This document shows positions 40,373-47,975 of a DNA stretch of 64,000 nucleotides, piece after piece; the first letter of the stretch is position 1, and each line of letters begins with the position of its first letter. The DNA is taken from positions 124,001-188,000 of the forward strand of contig JBCBVY010000001.1 in NCBI GenBank assembly GCA_039817385.1, written 5' to 3'. Under the pieces are notes generated by a model. That model was not told the DNA's origin. It worked only from the letters and a program-made list of their open reading frames with translations, and did not search any database. The translations under genes and the position numbers were made by a program. The DNA is from JBCBCP01 sp039817385. GTDB lineage: Bacteria > Pseudomonadota > Alphaproteobacteria > Rhodobacterales > Rhodobacteraceae.

Positions 40373-41230
40373 ATGTCCAAAGTGCTCTATGAAAAAGACG
40401 GGCGCATTGCCCGCATCATCCTGAACCGGCCCGAGGTGATGAATGCCATCGACGACGAGGTGCCGGTGCTGCTGGCCGAGGCCGTCGCGCGGGCCGATGC
40501 CGATCCCGGTGTGCATGTGATGATCCTGTCGGGCGCGGGGGATGCGTTTTGTGCAGGTTACGACCTGACCTACTATGCCGAGGGCAATGGGTCCGGCGAT
40601 GTTACGCAAGATATGCCCTGGGATCCGATCCAGGACTACCAGTTCATGTGGCGCAACACGCAGGCCTTCATGTCGCTGTTCCGGGCGCTGAAGCCGGTGA
40701 TCGCGAAGGTGCATGGCCCCGCGGTGGCGGGCGGGTCCGATATCGCGCTGTGCTGCGATCTGGTTTTCATGGCCGAGGATGCGCCCATCGGCTACATGCC
40801 CGCTCGTGTTTGGGGCTGCCCGACGACGGCGATGTGGGTCTACCGGCTGGGCGCCGAGCGGGCCAAGCGGATGCTGTTCACCGGCGACAAGATCACCGGC
40901 CGCGAAGCCGAAGAGATGGGGCTGATCCTGCGCGCTGTGCCCCGCGCCGATCTCGACGCGGCGGTCGAGGAGATGGCCGACCGCATGGCGCGGGTGCCGA
41001 TTAACCAGTTGGCGATGCAGAAAATGGTGATCAACCAGGCGATTGAAGCGCAGGGGCTGATGAACACCCAGCGCCTCGCCACGCTCTTCGACGGCATCAC
41101 GCGCCACTCGCCCGAGGGGATCAACTTCAAGCACCGGGCCGAGGCGGTTGGCTGGAAACAAGCGGTGCGCGAGCGGGATGACGGCAGCTATGACTGGACG
41201 CTGGACCGGCCCATCAATCGGGCGGAGTGA
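40373..41230 (+). CDS. Crotonase-fold enoyl-CoA hydratase/isomerase-like protein
   Basis: 285-residue crotonase-superfamily protein, with an acyl-CoA oxyanion hole (GAGDAFCAGYD and HGPAVAGGSDIALCCD). Aligned by eye with mitochondrial enoyl-CoA hydratase, the positions of both catalytic glutamates (Glu144, Glu164) are not Glu here (segments APIGYMPARVWG and AKRMLFTGD), so simple hydration is doubtful; isomerase, hydrolase or another crotonase activity is possible. AGGAGG precedes ATG at 40373. Followed by a GTAGGGTGGG-type repeat. Confidence 0.82.
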   Translation: MSKVLYEKDGRIARIILNRPEVMNAIDDEVPVLLAEAVARADADPGVHVMILSGAGDAFCAGYDLTYYAEGNGSGDVTQDMPWDPIQDYQFMWRNTQAFMSLFRALKPVIAKVHGPAVAGGSDIALCCDLVFMAEDAPIGYMPARVWGCPTTAMWVYRLGAERAKRMLFTGDKITGREAEEMGLILRAVPRADLDAAVEEMADRMARVPINQLAMQKMVINQAIEAQGLMNTQRLATLFDGITRHSPEGINFKHRAEAVGWKQAVRERDDGSYDWTLDRPINRAE

Positions 41231-41256
41231 GGGTGTGCATGCGGCGCGAGGTGGTT

Positions 41257-41278
41257 GGTGGGTTGGCACCCACCCCAC
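41257..41278 (-). repeat. GTGGGGTGGGT repeat copy
   Basis: Minus-strand GTGGGGTGGGTGCCAACCC, one substitution from the copies at 30243-30295. A second inverted fragment (CCAACCCACC) follows at about 41287. Here it is not at a stop codon. Confidence 0.55.
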
Positions 41279-41340
41279 GGGGCTTGCCAACCCACCACCA
41301 ACACCTTGCCGGGACACACCCCACCCGTCATGATGCCCGC

Positions 41341-41790
41341 ATGTACCGCCTCGTTCTCGCCTTTCTCCTCGCTGCTCCAGCCTTTGCCGACTCCCCCGCG
41401 GGCTACTACGCCTCCGGCTGGCCCATCGCGCTGGCCGAAGCGGCTTGCTATGGCGATGAAGGCTGCCTGACGCGGCTTGCCAATTGCGGCCCGGGCGCGG
41501 ATTGCGCGGACACTGCTGCGCTCTGCCGTCATGATTACGGCCAAGCAAGCGCGCCTGCTTTCCGCCCCTGCACGCTGCACCGCCACGGGGGCGGCACCAT
41601 CACCGTCCAGATCCCGCGCCAACCTGGCGCCACGCTTTCCACCTGGCCCGCAATGATGGACGGGGCAAAGGCCCGCCGCGAAGGCAACCTGAAGCACGGC
41701 AGCGCCTGCTGGCGCACCGAAGACCGCCGCAGCCTGTGCCTGACCGTGCTGCGCAGCGAAAAAGACCTCGCCCCCTGGGCCCCGAAATGA
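41341..41790 (+). CDS. Secreted cysteine-rich hypothetical protein
   Basis: 149 residues with a signal peptide (MYRLVLAFLLAAPAFA, cleavage before DS). The mature part has eight cysteines (ACYGDEGC, NCGPGADC, LC, PC, AC, LC), enough for four disulfides, so a small periplasmic domain is likely. I do not recognise the family. Its stop overlaps the agmatinase-family start by 4 bases (ATGA), so the two are coupled. Confidence 0.7.
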   Translation: MYRLVLAFLLAAPAFADSPAGYYASGWPIALAEAACYGDEGCLTRLANCGPGADCADTAALCRHDYGQASAPAFRPCTLHRHGGGTITVQIPRQPGATLSTWPAMMDGAKARREGNLKHGSACWRTEDRRSLCLTVLRSEKDLAPWAPK

Positions 41791-42740
41791 GCAACGCCTA
41801 CGACAGCGGCCGTCTGAACCTGCCTTTCGTGGGCATCTCCACCTTTGGCAAACGCCCCTACCAGCCCGACTGGGCCGCGCTGGAGGCAGACGTCGCGATC
41901 ATCGGTGCGCCGTTTGATGCGGGCACCCAGTGGCGCTCCGGCGCGCGGTTTGGTCCGCGGGCGGTGCGGGAGGCCTCCACCCTGTTCAGCTTTGGTCACG
42001 CGGGCGCCTATGACCATGAGGATGACGCGATTTACCTGCCGGGATCGGTGCGGATCGTGGACATGGGGGATGCGGACATCATCCACACCGACACCCAAGG
42101 CAGCCACGCCAACATAGAGACCGCGGTGCGCGCCGCGCTGGCCGCGGGCGCCCTGCCGGTGACCATCGGCGGTGACCATTCGGTCAACATCCCCTGTGTC
42201 CGGGCGATGGACGGCGCGGGCCAGATCCACATCCTGCAAATTGACGCTCATCTCGACTTCGTCGATGAACGGCACGGCGTGCGGCACGGCCACGGCAACC
42301 CGATGCGCCGCGCGGCGGAGCAGCCCTATGTCACGGGCCTCACGCAGGTCGGTATCCGCAACGTGTCTTCTACCGCGCGCGAGGGCTACGTGGACGCGCG
42401 GGCGATGGGCTCCGACATCCTGAGCGTGCGGCAGGCCCGTGCGCTGGGCGCGCTGGCCACGGCGGCGCGGCTGCCCGAAGGCGCCAAGGTCTACATCACC
42501 ATCGACATCGATGCCTTCTGCCCCTCCATCGCGCCCGGGACGGGTACGCCCAGCCACGGCGGCTTCCTCTACTACGAGGTGCTGGAGCTGCTGCAGGAAG
42601 TGGCGCGGCGGCACCAGATCGTGGGCATCGACCTTGTGGAGGTCGCGCCGGATTACGACCCCACCGGCGCCACCGCGATCCTCGCCGCGCAGGTGCTGCT
42701 GAACCTGCTGGGCTTCATCTTTCATGCCCGGGGCCACTAG
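41787..42740 (+). CDS. Agmatinase-family ureohydrolase
   Basis: Binuclear manganese hydrolase of a guanidino compound, releasing urea. The 317-residue protein has all metal ligands: His131 (GGDHS), Asp153, His155 and Asp157 (DAHLDF), Asp240 and Asp242 (TIDIDAF). The final motif DIDAFCPSIAPGTGTPSHGG differs from the usual agmatinase DIDxxDPAxAPGTGTPE, so guanidinobutyrase or another guanidino substrate is as likely as agmatine. Translationally coupled to the upstream cysteine-rich secreted protein, an odd pairing for a cytosolic enzyme. Confidence 0.85.
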   Translation: MSNAYDSGRLNLPFVGISTFGKRPYQPDWAALEADVAIIGAPFDAGTQWRSGARFGPRAVREASTLFSFGHAGAYDHEDDAIYLPGSVRIVDMGDADIIHTDTQGSHANIETAVRAALAAGALPVTIGGDHSVNIPCVRAMDGAGQIHILQIDAHLDFVDERHGVRHGHGNPMRRAAEQPYVTGLTQVGIRNVSSTAREGYVDARAMGSDILSVRQARALGALATAARLPEGAKVYITIDIDAFCPSIAPGTGTPSHGGFLYYEVLELLQEVARRHQIVGIDLVEVAPDYDPTGATAILAAQVLLNLLGFIFHARGH

Positions 42741-42751
42741 GGCGCGGTCCG

Positions 42752-43261
42752 TCACCTCGCAGCTTTGACCGAAATGTAAAGCGCCTCCAGAAACGGGGCC
42801 TTGCCCGCCAGATACTCTGCAATCCCGGCGCGGTTGTCCCGCGCCAAGCGCAGCTTCAGATCGGCATAGGCCCGCCGCGCCCCGGCATCGGCCCGCAGGT
42901 GATCCCGGATGGCCAGCATCCGCGCGGCGCGGGGGTGGTCTGGCGCACAGACGTGCAGCTTGTGGGTGCGCACCCCGTCCACGTCGCGTTTGAAGAAGCG
43001 ATGCCCCTCGGCCAGGTCGCGGCCCCGGCGGTACCCCCGCGCCTCTAACGCCCGCCCCAAGACCCCGAGCGGCGCGTCATCTAGAACGGTCACGAGGATA
43101 TCGATCTCGGGCTTGGCCAGGAGGCCAGGCACGGCGGTGCTGCCGACATGGTGCACCGCGACACACCCCGCGCCGAAGATCGGCGCAAGCCGCGCCGCCT
43201 CCGCGTCGAAAGCGCGCGGCCAGGCGGGGTCATAGGCTGTCAAGTCGCTGGTCAACCGCAT
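42752..43261 (-). CDS. GrpB family protein (UPF0157), nucleotidyltransferase-like
   Basis: 169-residue soluble protein. VAVHHVGSTAVPGLLAKPEIDILVTV is the family hallmark and resembles the GS...D.D core of the nucleotidyltransferase fold; HKLHVCAPDHP is also conserved. GrpB proteins are unrelated to the GrpE chaperone cofactor and have no established substrate. Convergent with the ureohydrolase gene. Confidence 0.88.
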   Translation of the reverse strand: MRLTSDLTAYDPAWPRAFDAEAARLAPIFGAGCVAVHHVGSTAVPGLLAKPEIDILVTVLDDAPLGVLGRALEARGYRRGRDLAEGHRFFKRDVDGVRTHKLHVCAPDHPRAARMLAIRDHLRADAGARRAYADLKLRLARDNRAGIAEYLAGKAPFLEALYISVKAAR

Positions 43262-43597
43262 GACGCGCCATAACGCAGGCGCCGCTGAAGGTCACGCGCG
43301 CAGCGGTGGCGAAGCGTGGCCACCGCCCTAGCAGACTTGAATTGCACGCAATGCCAGCGCGCAAATCGCAAACCCGGCACATGATTTTCATGACGATTTT
43401 TCAGCAGCCTGCGCCGGCCACACCGGGCCACGGCAAACCAGAAGGCTAACACGCGGATAAAACGGCGCTTTTCACTGCGCGACCCGCCGTGCGCTCCGCG
43501 CAAAATGACGCGCGCGAGCCAAGCCATGCCGCAAGCCCGCTTTCCTCGCCCCGCCAAGCCGTTATGGTGTGCGCCAAGAACAACCCGAGGCACGCGC
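43262..43597. other. Intergenic region with no recognised element
   Basis: 336 bases between the divergent GrpB-family and activase genes. I see no gene, clear promoter pair, riboswitch or terminator. A locally AT-richer patch (TGATTTTCATGACGATTTTTC, about 43381-43401) may mark a promoter. Confidence 0.4.
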
Positions 43598-45646
43598 ATG
43601 AGTCCCAAGGACACGAACGATCCGCTTGTGGTTTTCACCCCCTCCGGCAAGCGTGGGCGCTTCCCTGTTGGCACGCCAATCCTGACCGCCGCGCGGCAGC
43701 TTGGCGTGGACCTCGACAGCGTCTGCGGCGGGCGCGGCATCTGCTCCAAATGCCAGATCACGCCCAGCTATGGCGAATTCCCCAAGCACGGCGTGACCGT
43801 CCAGCACGGCGCGCTGAGCGCCTGGAACGCGGTTGAGGACCGCTATAAAAGCAAGCGCGGGCTGATAGATGGCCGCCGCTTGGGCTGTCAGGCCACGGTC
43901 ATGGGCGACGTGGTGATCGACGTGCCCCCCGAAAGCCAGGTGCACAAACAGGTCGTCCGCAAAGAAGCCGCCGCGCGCGACATCCGCCTCGATCCGGTGG
44001 TCAAGCTTTACTATGTCGAAGTGCGCGAGCCCGACATGCACGACCCGTCGGGCGATCTGGAACGGCTGCGCCAGGCCCTGCTGGAGCAGTGGGAGCTGGA
44101 GAATGTGCACGCCGATCTTCACATCCTGCACGTGTTGCAATCGGTGCTGCGCCGCGGGGAATGGAAGATCACCGTCGCCGTGCACCTTGGTGACGAGGAA
44201 AACGCCCCGCGTATCATGCATGTCTGGCCCGGGTATTACGAGGATACGCTCTACGGCCTCGCGGTTGATCTTGGCTCAACCACCATCGCCGCGCATCTGT
44301 GTGATCTGACCTCTGGCGACGTTGTCGCCTCCTCCGGCATCATGAACCCGCAGATCCGCTTTGGCGAAGACCTGATGAGCCGGGTGAGCTACGCGATGAT
44401 GAACGACCGCGGCGCCGAAGAGATGACCGAGGCCGTGCGCGAGGGCATGAACGCCCTCTTTACGCAGATCGCGGTGGAGGCTGGCATCGACAAGCACCTG
44501 ATCGTGGACGCGGTCTTTGTCTGCAACCCGGTCATGCACCACCTGCTTTTGGGCATCGACCCGTTTGAGCTGGGACAAGCGCCGTTTGCGCTGGCCACCT
44601 CCGACGCGCTGCGCTTGCGGGGGCGCGATCTGGACCTGAACATCCACCCCTCGGCCCGCGTCTACCTGCTGCCCTGCATTGCGGGCCATGTGGGGGCGGA
44701 TGCAGCGGCCGTGGCGCTTTCGGAGGCGCCGGGCGAGTCCGAAGACCTCGTTCTGGTGGTCGACGTGGGCACCAACGCCGAAATCCTGCTGGGCAACTCG
44801 GAAAAGGTGCTTGCCTGCTCCTCCCCCACCGGGCCCGCCTTTGAAGGGGCGCAGATCACTTCCGGCCAGCGCGCCGCCCCTGGCGCCATCGAGCGCGTGG
44901 AGATTGACCCGGCCACCAAGGAGCCGCGCTTCCGCGTGATCGGCTCTGACCTCTGGTCGGATGAAGACGGCTTTGACGCCTCCCTGCCCCCCGGCGGGAT
45001 CACGGGCATCTGTGGGTCCGGCATCATTGAAGTCATCGCCGAAATGCGCCTTGCCGGGATCGTTGACGCGTCGGGCCTCATCGGCTCCGCGGAACAAACC
45101 GGCTCAACGCGCTGCGTGCCGGACGGGCGCACGCAGGCCTACATGCTGCACGACGGTGCGGGCAGCGATGGCCCGTCGATCCTGATCACCAACCCCGATA
45201 TCCGCGCGATCCAGATGGCGAAAGCGGCGCTGTACTCAGGCGCGCGCCTGCTGATGGACAAGTTCGGTGTCGACAAGGTGGACCGTGTGGTGCTGGCAGG
45301 CGCGTTTGGCGCGCATATCTCGGCCAAGCACGCGATGGTGCTGGGCATGATCCCGGACGCGCCGCTGGAGAAGGTCACTTCGGCGGGCAACGCGGCAGGC
45401 ACCGGCGCGCGCATCGCCCTTCTGAACCGCGAGGAGCGGATCAAGATCGAGGAAACCGTGCGCCACATCCACAAGGTCGAAACGGCCATCGAGCCGCGGT
45501 TTCAGGAGCATTTCGTAAACGCCTCCGCTATGCCCAACAGCGCCGATCCCTTCCCGATCCTGAACACGGTTGTGAACCTGCCCGATGTCAGTTTCAACAC
45601 AGGGGGCGGAGACGAAACAGGCCGCCGCCGGCGACGGCGGGCCTAG
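43598..45646 (+). CDS. RamA-like reductive activator of corrinoid enzymes (2Fe-2S plus DUF4445 ASKHA domain)
   Basis: 682-residue cytosolic protein that uses ATP to rereduce inactive cob(II)alamin in a methyltransferase. The N-terminal ferredoxin domain has Cys43, Cys49, Cys52 and Cys97 for a 2Fe-2S cluster; the rest is a DUF4445 ASKHA ATPase (GLAVDLGSTTIAAHL, VVDVGTNAEILLG, GICGSGIIEVIAEM). It ends in a basic RRRRRRA tail. In Phaeobacter, genetic data (as I recall) link such a protein to a split B12-dependent methionine synthase, a good guess here. ATG at 43598 is the start that fits the ferredoxin domain. Confidence 0.88.
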   Translation: MSPKDTNDPLVVFTPSGKRGRFPVGTPILTAARQLGVDLDSVCGGRGICSKCQITPSYGEFPKHGVTVQHGALSAWNAVEDRYKSKRGLIDGRRLGCQATVMGDVVIDVPPESQVHKQVVRKEAAARDIRLDPVVKLYYVEVREPDMHDPSGDLERLRQALLEQWELENVHADLHILHVLQSVLRRGEWKITVAVHLGDEENAPRIMHVWPGYYEDTLYGLAVDLGSTTIAAHLCDLTSGDVVASSGIMNPQIRFGEDLMSRVSYAMMNDRGAEEMTEAVREGMNALFTQIAVEAGIDKHLIVDAVFVCNPVMHHLLLGIDPFELGQAPFALATSDALRLRGRDLDLNIHPSARVYLLPCIAGHVGADAAAVALSEAPGESEDLVLVVDVGTNAEILLGNSEKVLACSSPTGPAFEGAQITSGQRAAPGAIERVEIDPATKEPRFRVIGSDLWSDEDGFDASLPPGGITGICGSGIIEVIAEMRLAGIVDASGLIGSAEQTGSTRCVPDGRTQAYMLHDGAGSDGPSILITNPDIRAIQMAKAALYSGARLLMDKFGVDKVDRVVLAGAFGAHISAKHAMVLGMIPDAPLEKVTSAGNAAGTGARIALLNREERIKIEETVRHIHKVETAIEPRFQEHFVNASAMPNSADPFPILNTVVNLPDVSFNTGGGDETGRRRRRRA

Positions 45647-45670
45647 TCTGGATCAGGCAAGAGGTGCGCA

Positions 45671-46522
45671 ATGACGGATAACGCAGATCAGGCACAATTC
45701 TGGTCCTCTCCCGCGGGCCAATCATGGGTCACGCACCAAGAATCGATGGACACTGTGTTGCAGCCGGTGCTGGATGCTGTCTTTGCACGCGCCGCCCTTG
45801 GCGCGGGCATGTCCGTGATCGACATTGGCTGCGGCACCGGGGCGAGCAGTCTTCAGGCAGCCGGGATCGTGGGCGACGCGGGGCACGTGACAGGCTTTGA
45901 CATCTCGCCCGTACTGCTGGGCCATGCGCGCCGCCGCGCGGCGGGGCTGGACAACGTGACCTTCATCGAAGGGGACGCGCAAGTGCACGCGTTCGAGGCG
46001 GCCAGCGCTGACGCGATCATTTCCCGCTTTGGCGTGATGTTCTTTGCCGACACCACCGCCGCCTTTGCCAACATGGCCCGCGCCCTGCGGCCCGGGGCGG
46101 CGATGACGATGGCGGCATGGGGCCCTGCGCCCCAGAACCCGTGGTTCATGGTGCCCGCGAAGGTGGCCCGCGCGCGGCTGGGCGATCCGCCCAAGGTGGA
46201 CCGCACCTTGCCCGGCCCCTTCGCTTTTGAGGATGCCGCCCGCACCCAGGCGCTGCTAGAGGCCGCCGGTCTGCATGTTGAGATCGACACGCAAGAGCTG
46301 ACCCTCGATGGCGGGACTGACCCGGTGGTCGCGGCCGAGCTTTGCTCGCGCATCGGCCCCGCCAACAGCATCATGCGCCAGTTTGAAGGCACCGAGGAAG
46401 ACCGCCTCGCCATCCGGGACGGCATCGCCGCCGAGATGGGCCAATGGAGCGCGGACCGCGTCCGCATCCCCGCCACCATCCACATCATCACCGCCCGCAA
46501 CACGGCCCGCATCACGGATTGA
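45671..46522 (+). CDS. Class I SAM-dependent methyltransferase
   Basis: 283 residues with UbiE-like SAM motifs: VIDIGCGTGASSLQAA (motif I), VTGFDISPVLLGHARRRA (post-I acidic residue), ADAIISRFGVMFF and ALRPGAAMTMAAWGP. Small-molecule substrate unknown. It begins 24 bases after the corrinoid-activase gene with AAGAGG upstream, so cotranscription and a link to one-carbon or methionine metabolism are possible. Confidence 0.85.
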   Translation: MTDNADQAQFWSSPAGQSWVTHQESMDTVLQPVLDAVFARAALGAGMSVIDIGCGTGASSLQAAGIVGDAGHVTGFDISPVLLGHARRRAAGLDNVTFIEGDAQVHAFEAASADAIISRFGVMFFADTTAAFANMARALRPGAAMTMAAWGPAPQNPWFMVPAKVARARLGDPPKVDRTLPGPFAFEDAARTQALLEAAGLHVEIDTQELTLDGGTDPVVAAELCSRIGPANSIMRQFEGTEEDRLAIRDGIAAEMGQWSADRVRIPATIHIITARNTARITD

Positions 46523-46558
46523 CGCGCCTGCCGCGCGGGTCTATCCACGGGGTCCGGC

Positions 46559-46632
46559 GCGGGTATGGTGAAAAGGTATCACGCGAGCTTCCCAAGCTTA
46601 AGTTACGGGTTCGATTCCCGTTACCCGCTCCA
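46559..46632 (+). tRNA. tRNA-Gly (anticodon CCC), slightly degenerate
   Basis: 74 nt including CCA: acceptor GCGGGTA/TACCCGC, D stem GTGA/TCAC, anticodon loop TTCCCAA, T stem ACGGG/CCCGT. The anticodon stem CGAGC/GCTTA has a C-A mismatch and a G-T pair. Since a UCC-anticodon tRNA can read GGG, this gene may be dispensable. The next gene starts 19 bases after its CCA. Confidence 0.9.
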
Positions 46633-46651
46633 GTCTCACAGGACGTAAACA

Positions 46652-47908
46652 ATGCGCGCCGCTTTTCTTGCCGCCCTTGCCCTGTGCGCTGCCATCGGCC
46701 CTGCATTGGCCAGCGGCTGCATCAATGTCGGGCGCAGCTGTGTGGAAACCACCGCGACCGCGCTGCACCTGCCCCTTCGGCCCGGCGAAGCGGAAGATCT
46801 GTCGATCCTCGCCAGCTTTCCACGCCTCGAAGACCTGCGCATTTCTGCGCGCTTGCCAGCGGGGACGCAAGTTGACCTGACGCCGCTCGCAGGGCTCCCG
46901 AACCTCTCGCGCCTGACCCTGCAAGACGTTGCGCCGCGAAGCCTTGCGCCGCTGACCACCCTGCCCCGGCTCGAGACGCTGTCGCTGCGCCTGGACGGGG
47001 CGGTGGACCTGTCCCCGCTGCGGCAGGTGCCGGCGCTGCAGCGGCTGACACTGTCGTCCAAGGAAGCGCTTGATCTTGCCCCCGTGGGCGAATTGACGGA
47101 ACTGCGCGCTCTGAACCTGCGGGGCAACCGCTGGCTGACCCGCGCGCCGGTTGCGAAGCTGATGAAGCTCGAAGCGCTGGTGCTCGCCACGACGGGCCTG
47201 AGTTCGGTGGAGGAGTTGGCCGGCCTGACCAACCTGGTGAACCTGCAACTCTTCCGCACGCCGCTGGCGGATATCACGCCCCTGTCCGGCCTGACGCAGC
47301 TGCAATTCCTCGACCTGTCTTTTACCCCCGTCGCGGAGCTCGATCCGCTCGCGGGCATGCAGAGCCTGCAAACCGTTTATCTCAGAGACATCCTCGCCAG
47401 CAATCTGGACGGGCTCGCGGGCGCATCCGGGCTGCAAGAGCTGCACGCGGATGGTGCGCGCCTTGTCGATATTGGTGGCCTTGCGGGAAAACCTGCCCTG
47501 CGCATCCTTGCGCTGCACGATACGTCCATCGACACGCTGGAGCCGCTGAGGGACGCGGCCTCCCTTCGCGAGCTTGGCTTTAACAACACCCGCGTCACCG
47601 ATATCACCCCGCTCGCGGGCCTGACGCGCCTGCGCGATCTGAAGTTCAAGCAGACGAGCGTCACCGACATCTCCGCCCTAGCTGGCCTGACGGGCCTGTC
47701 CGCGCTGAGCTTGCCGCAGCAGCCGCTGGACCTTGACGTCTTGCGCGGCTTGCAGGGGCTGCGCATCCTGCGCGCGCCCGATCTTCCCGAGGTCGATATG
47801 GGCCCGATCCAAAGCCTGCCCGCGCTGAACGTGCTGCTCCTGGGAAACAGCAACACGCGGCTTATCGGGCGCGAGGCAATCATCGCCTACCTCCGGGCGC
47901 GGGGCTGA
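46652..47908 (+). CDS. Secreted leucine-rich-repeat protein
   Basis: 418 residues with a signal peptide (1-20, ending ALA before SG) and two cysteines just after it. From about 45 to 400 it is a run of roughly 15 leucine-rich repeats of 20-24 residues of the internalin-like kind (LAGLTNLVNLQLFRTPLADITPLSGL and similar). No membrane anchor or catalytic domain is seen, so it is likely a periplasmic or extracellular binding protein. It begins only 19 bases downstream of tRNA-Gly with AGGA as ribosome site, so it may be read from the tRNA promoter. Confidence 0.88.
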   Translation: MRAAFLAALALCAAIGPALASGCINVGRSCVETTATALHLPLRPGEAEDLSILASFPRLEDLRISARLPAGTQVDLTPLAGLPNLSRLTLQDVAPRSLAPLTTLPRLETLSLRLDGAVDLSPLRQVPALQRLTLSSKEALDLAPVGELTELRALNLRGNRWLTRAPVAKLMKLEALVLATTGLSSVEELAGLTNLVNLQLFRTPLADITPLSGLTQLQFLDLSFTPVAELDPLAGMQSLQTVYLRDILASNLDGLAGASGLQELHADGARLVDIGGLAGKPALRILALHDTSIDTLEPLRDAASLRELGFNNTRVTDITPLAGLTRLRDLKFKQTSVTDISALAGLTGLSALSLPQQPLDLDVLRGLQGLRILRAPDLPEVDMGPIQSLPALNVLLLGNSNTRLIGREAIIAYLRARG

Positions 47909-47975
47909 CGCGCTTGCTTGTGCCGCGGTGTGCCCGCCCCTAAGCTGCACGCGCGCTACGGGGGGAGCTGATGCG

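Noticed and set aside
43252..43761. 169-codon - strand frame in the 43.3-43.6 kb gap
   Set aside because: No ribosome site and it overlaps the ferredoxin domain of the activase in antisense; no motif.
46598..47518. 306-codon - strand frame over tRNA-Gly and the LRR gene
   Set aside because: Runs through the tRNA and gives a Gln/Arg-rich product typical of LRR antisense.
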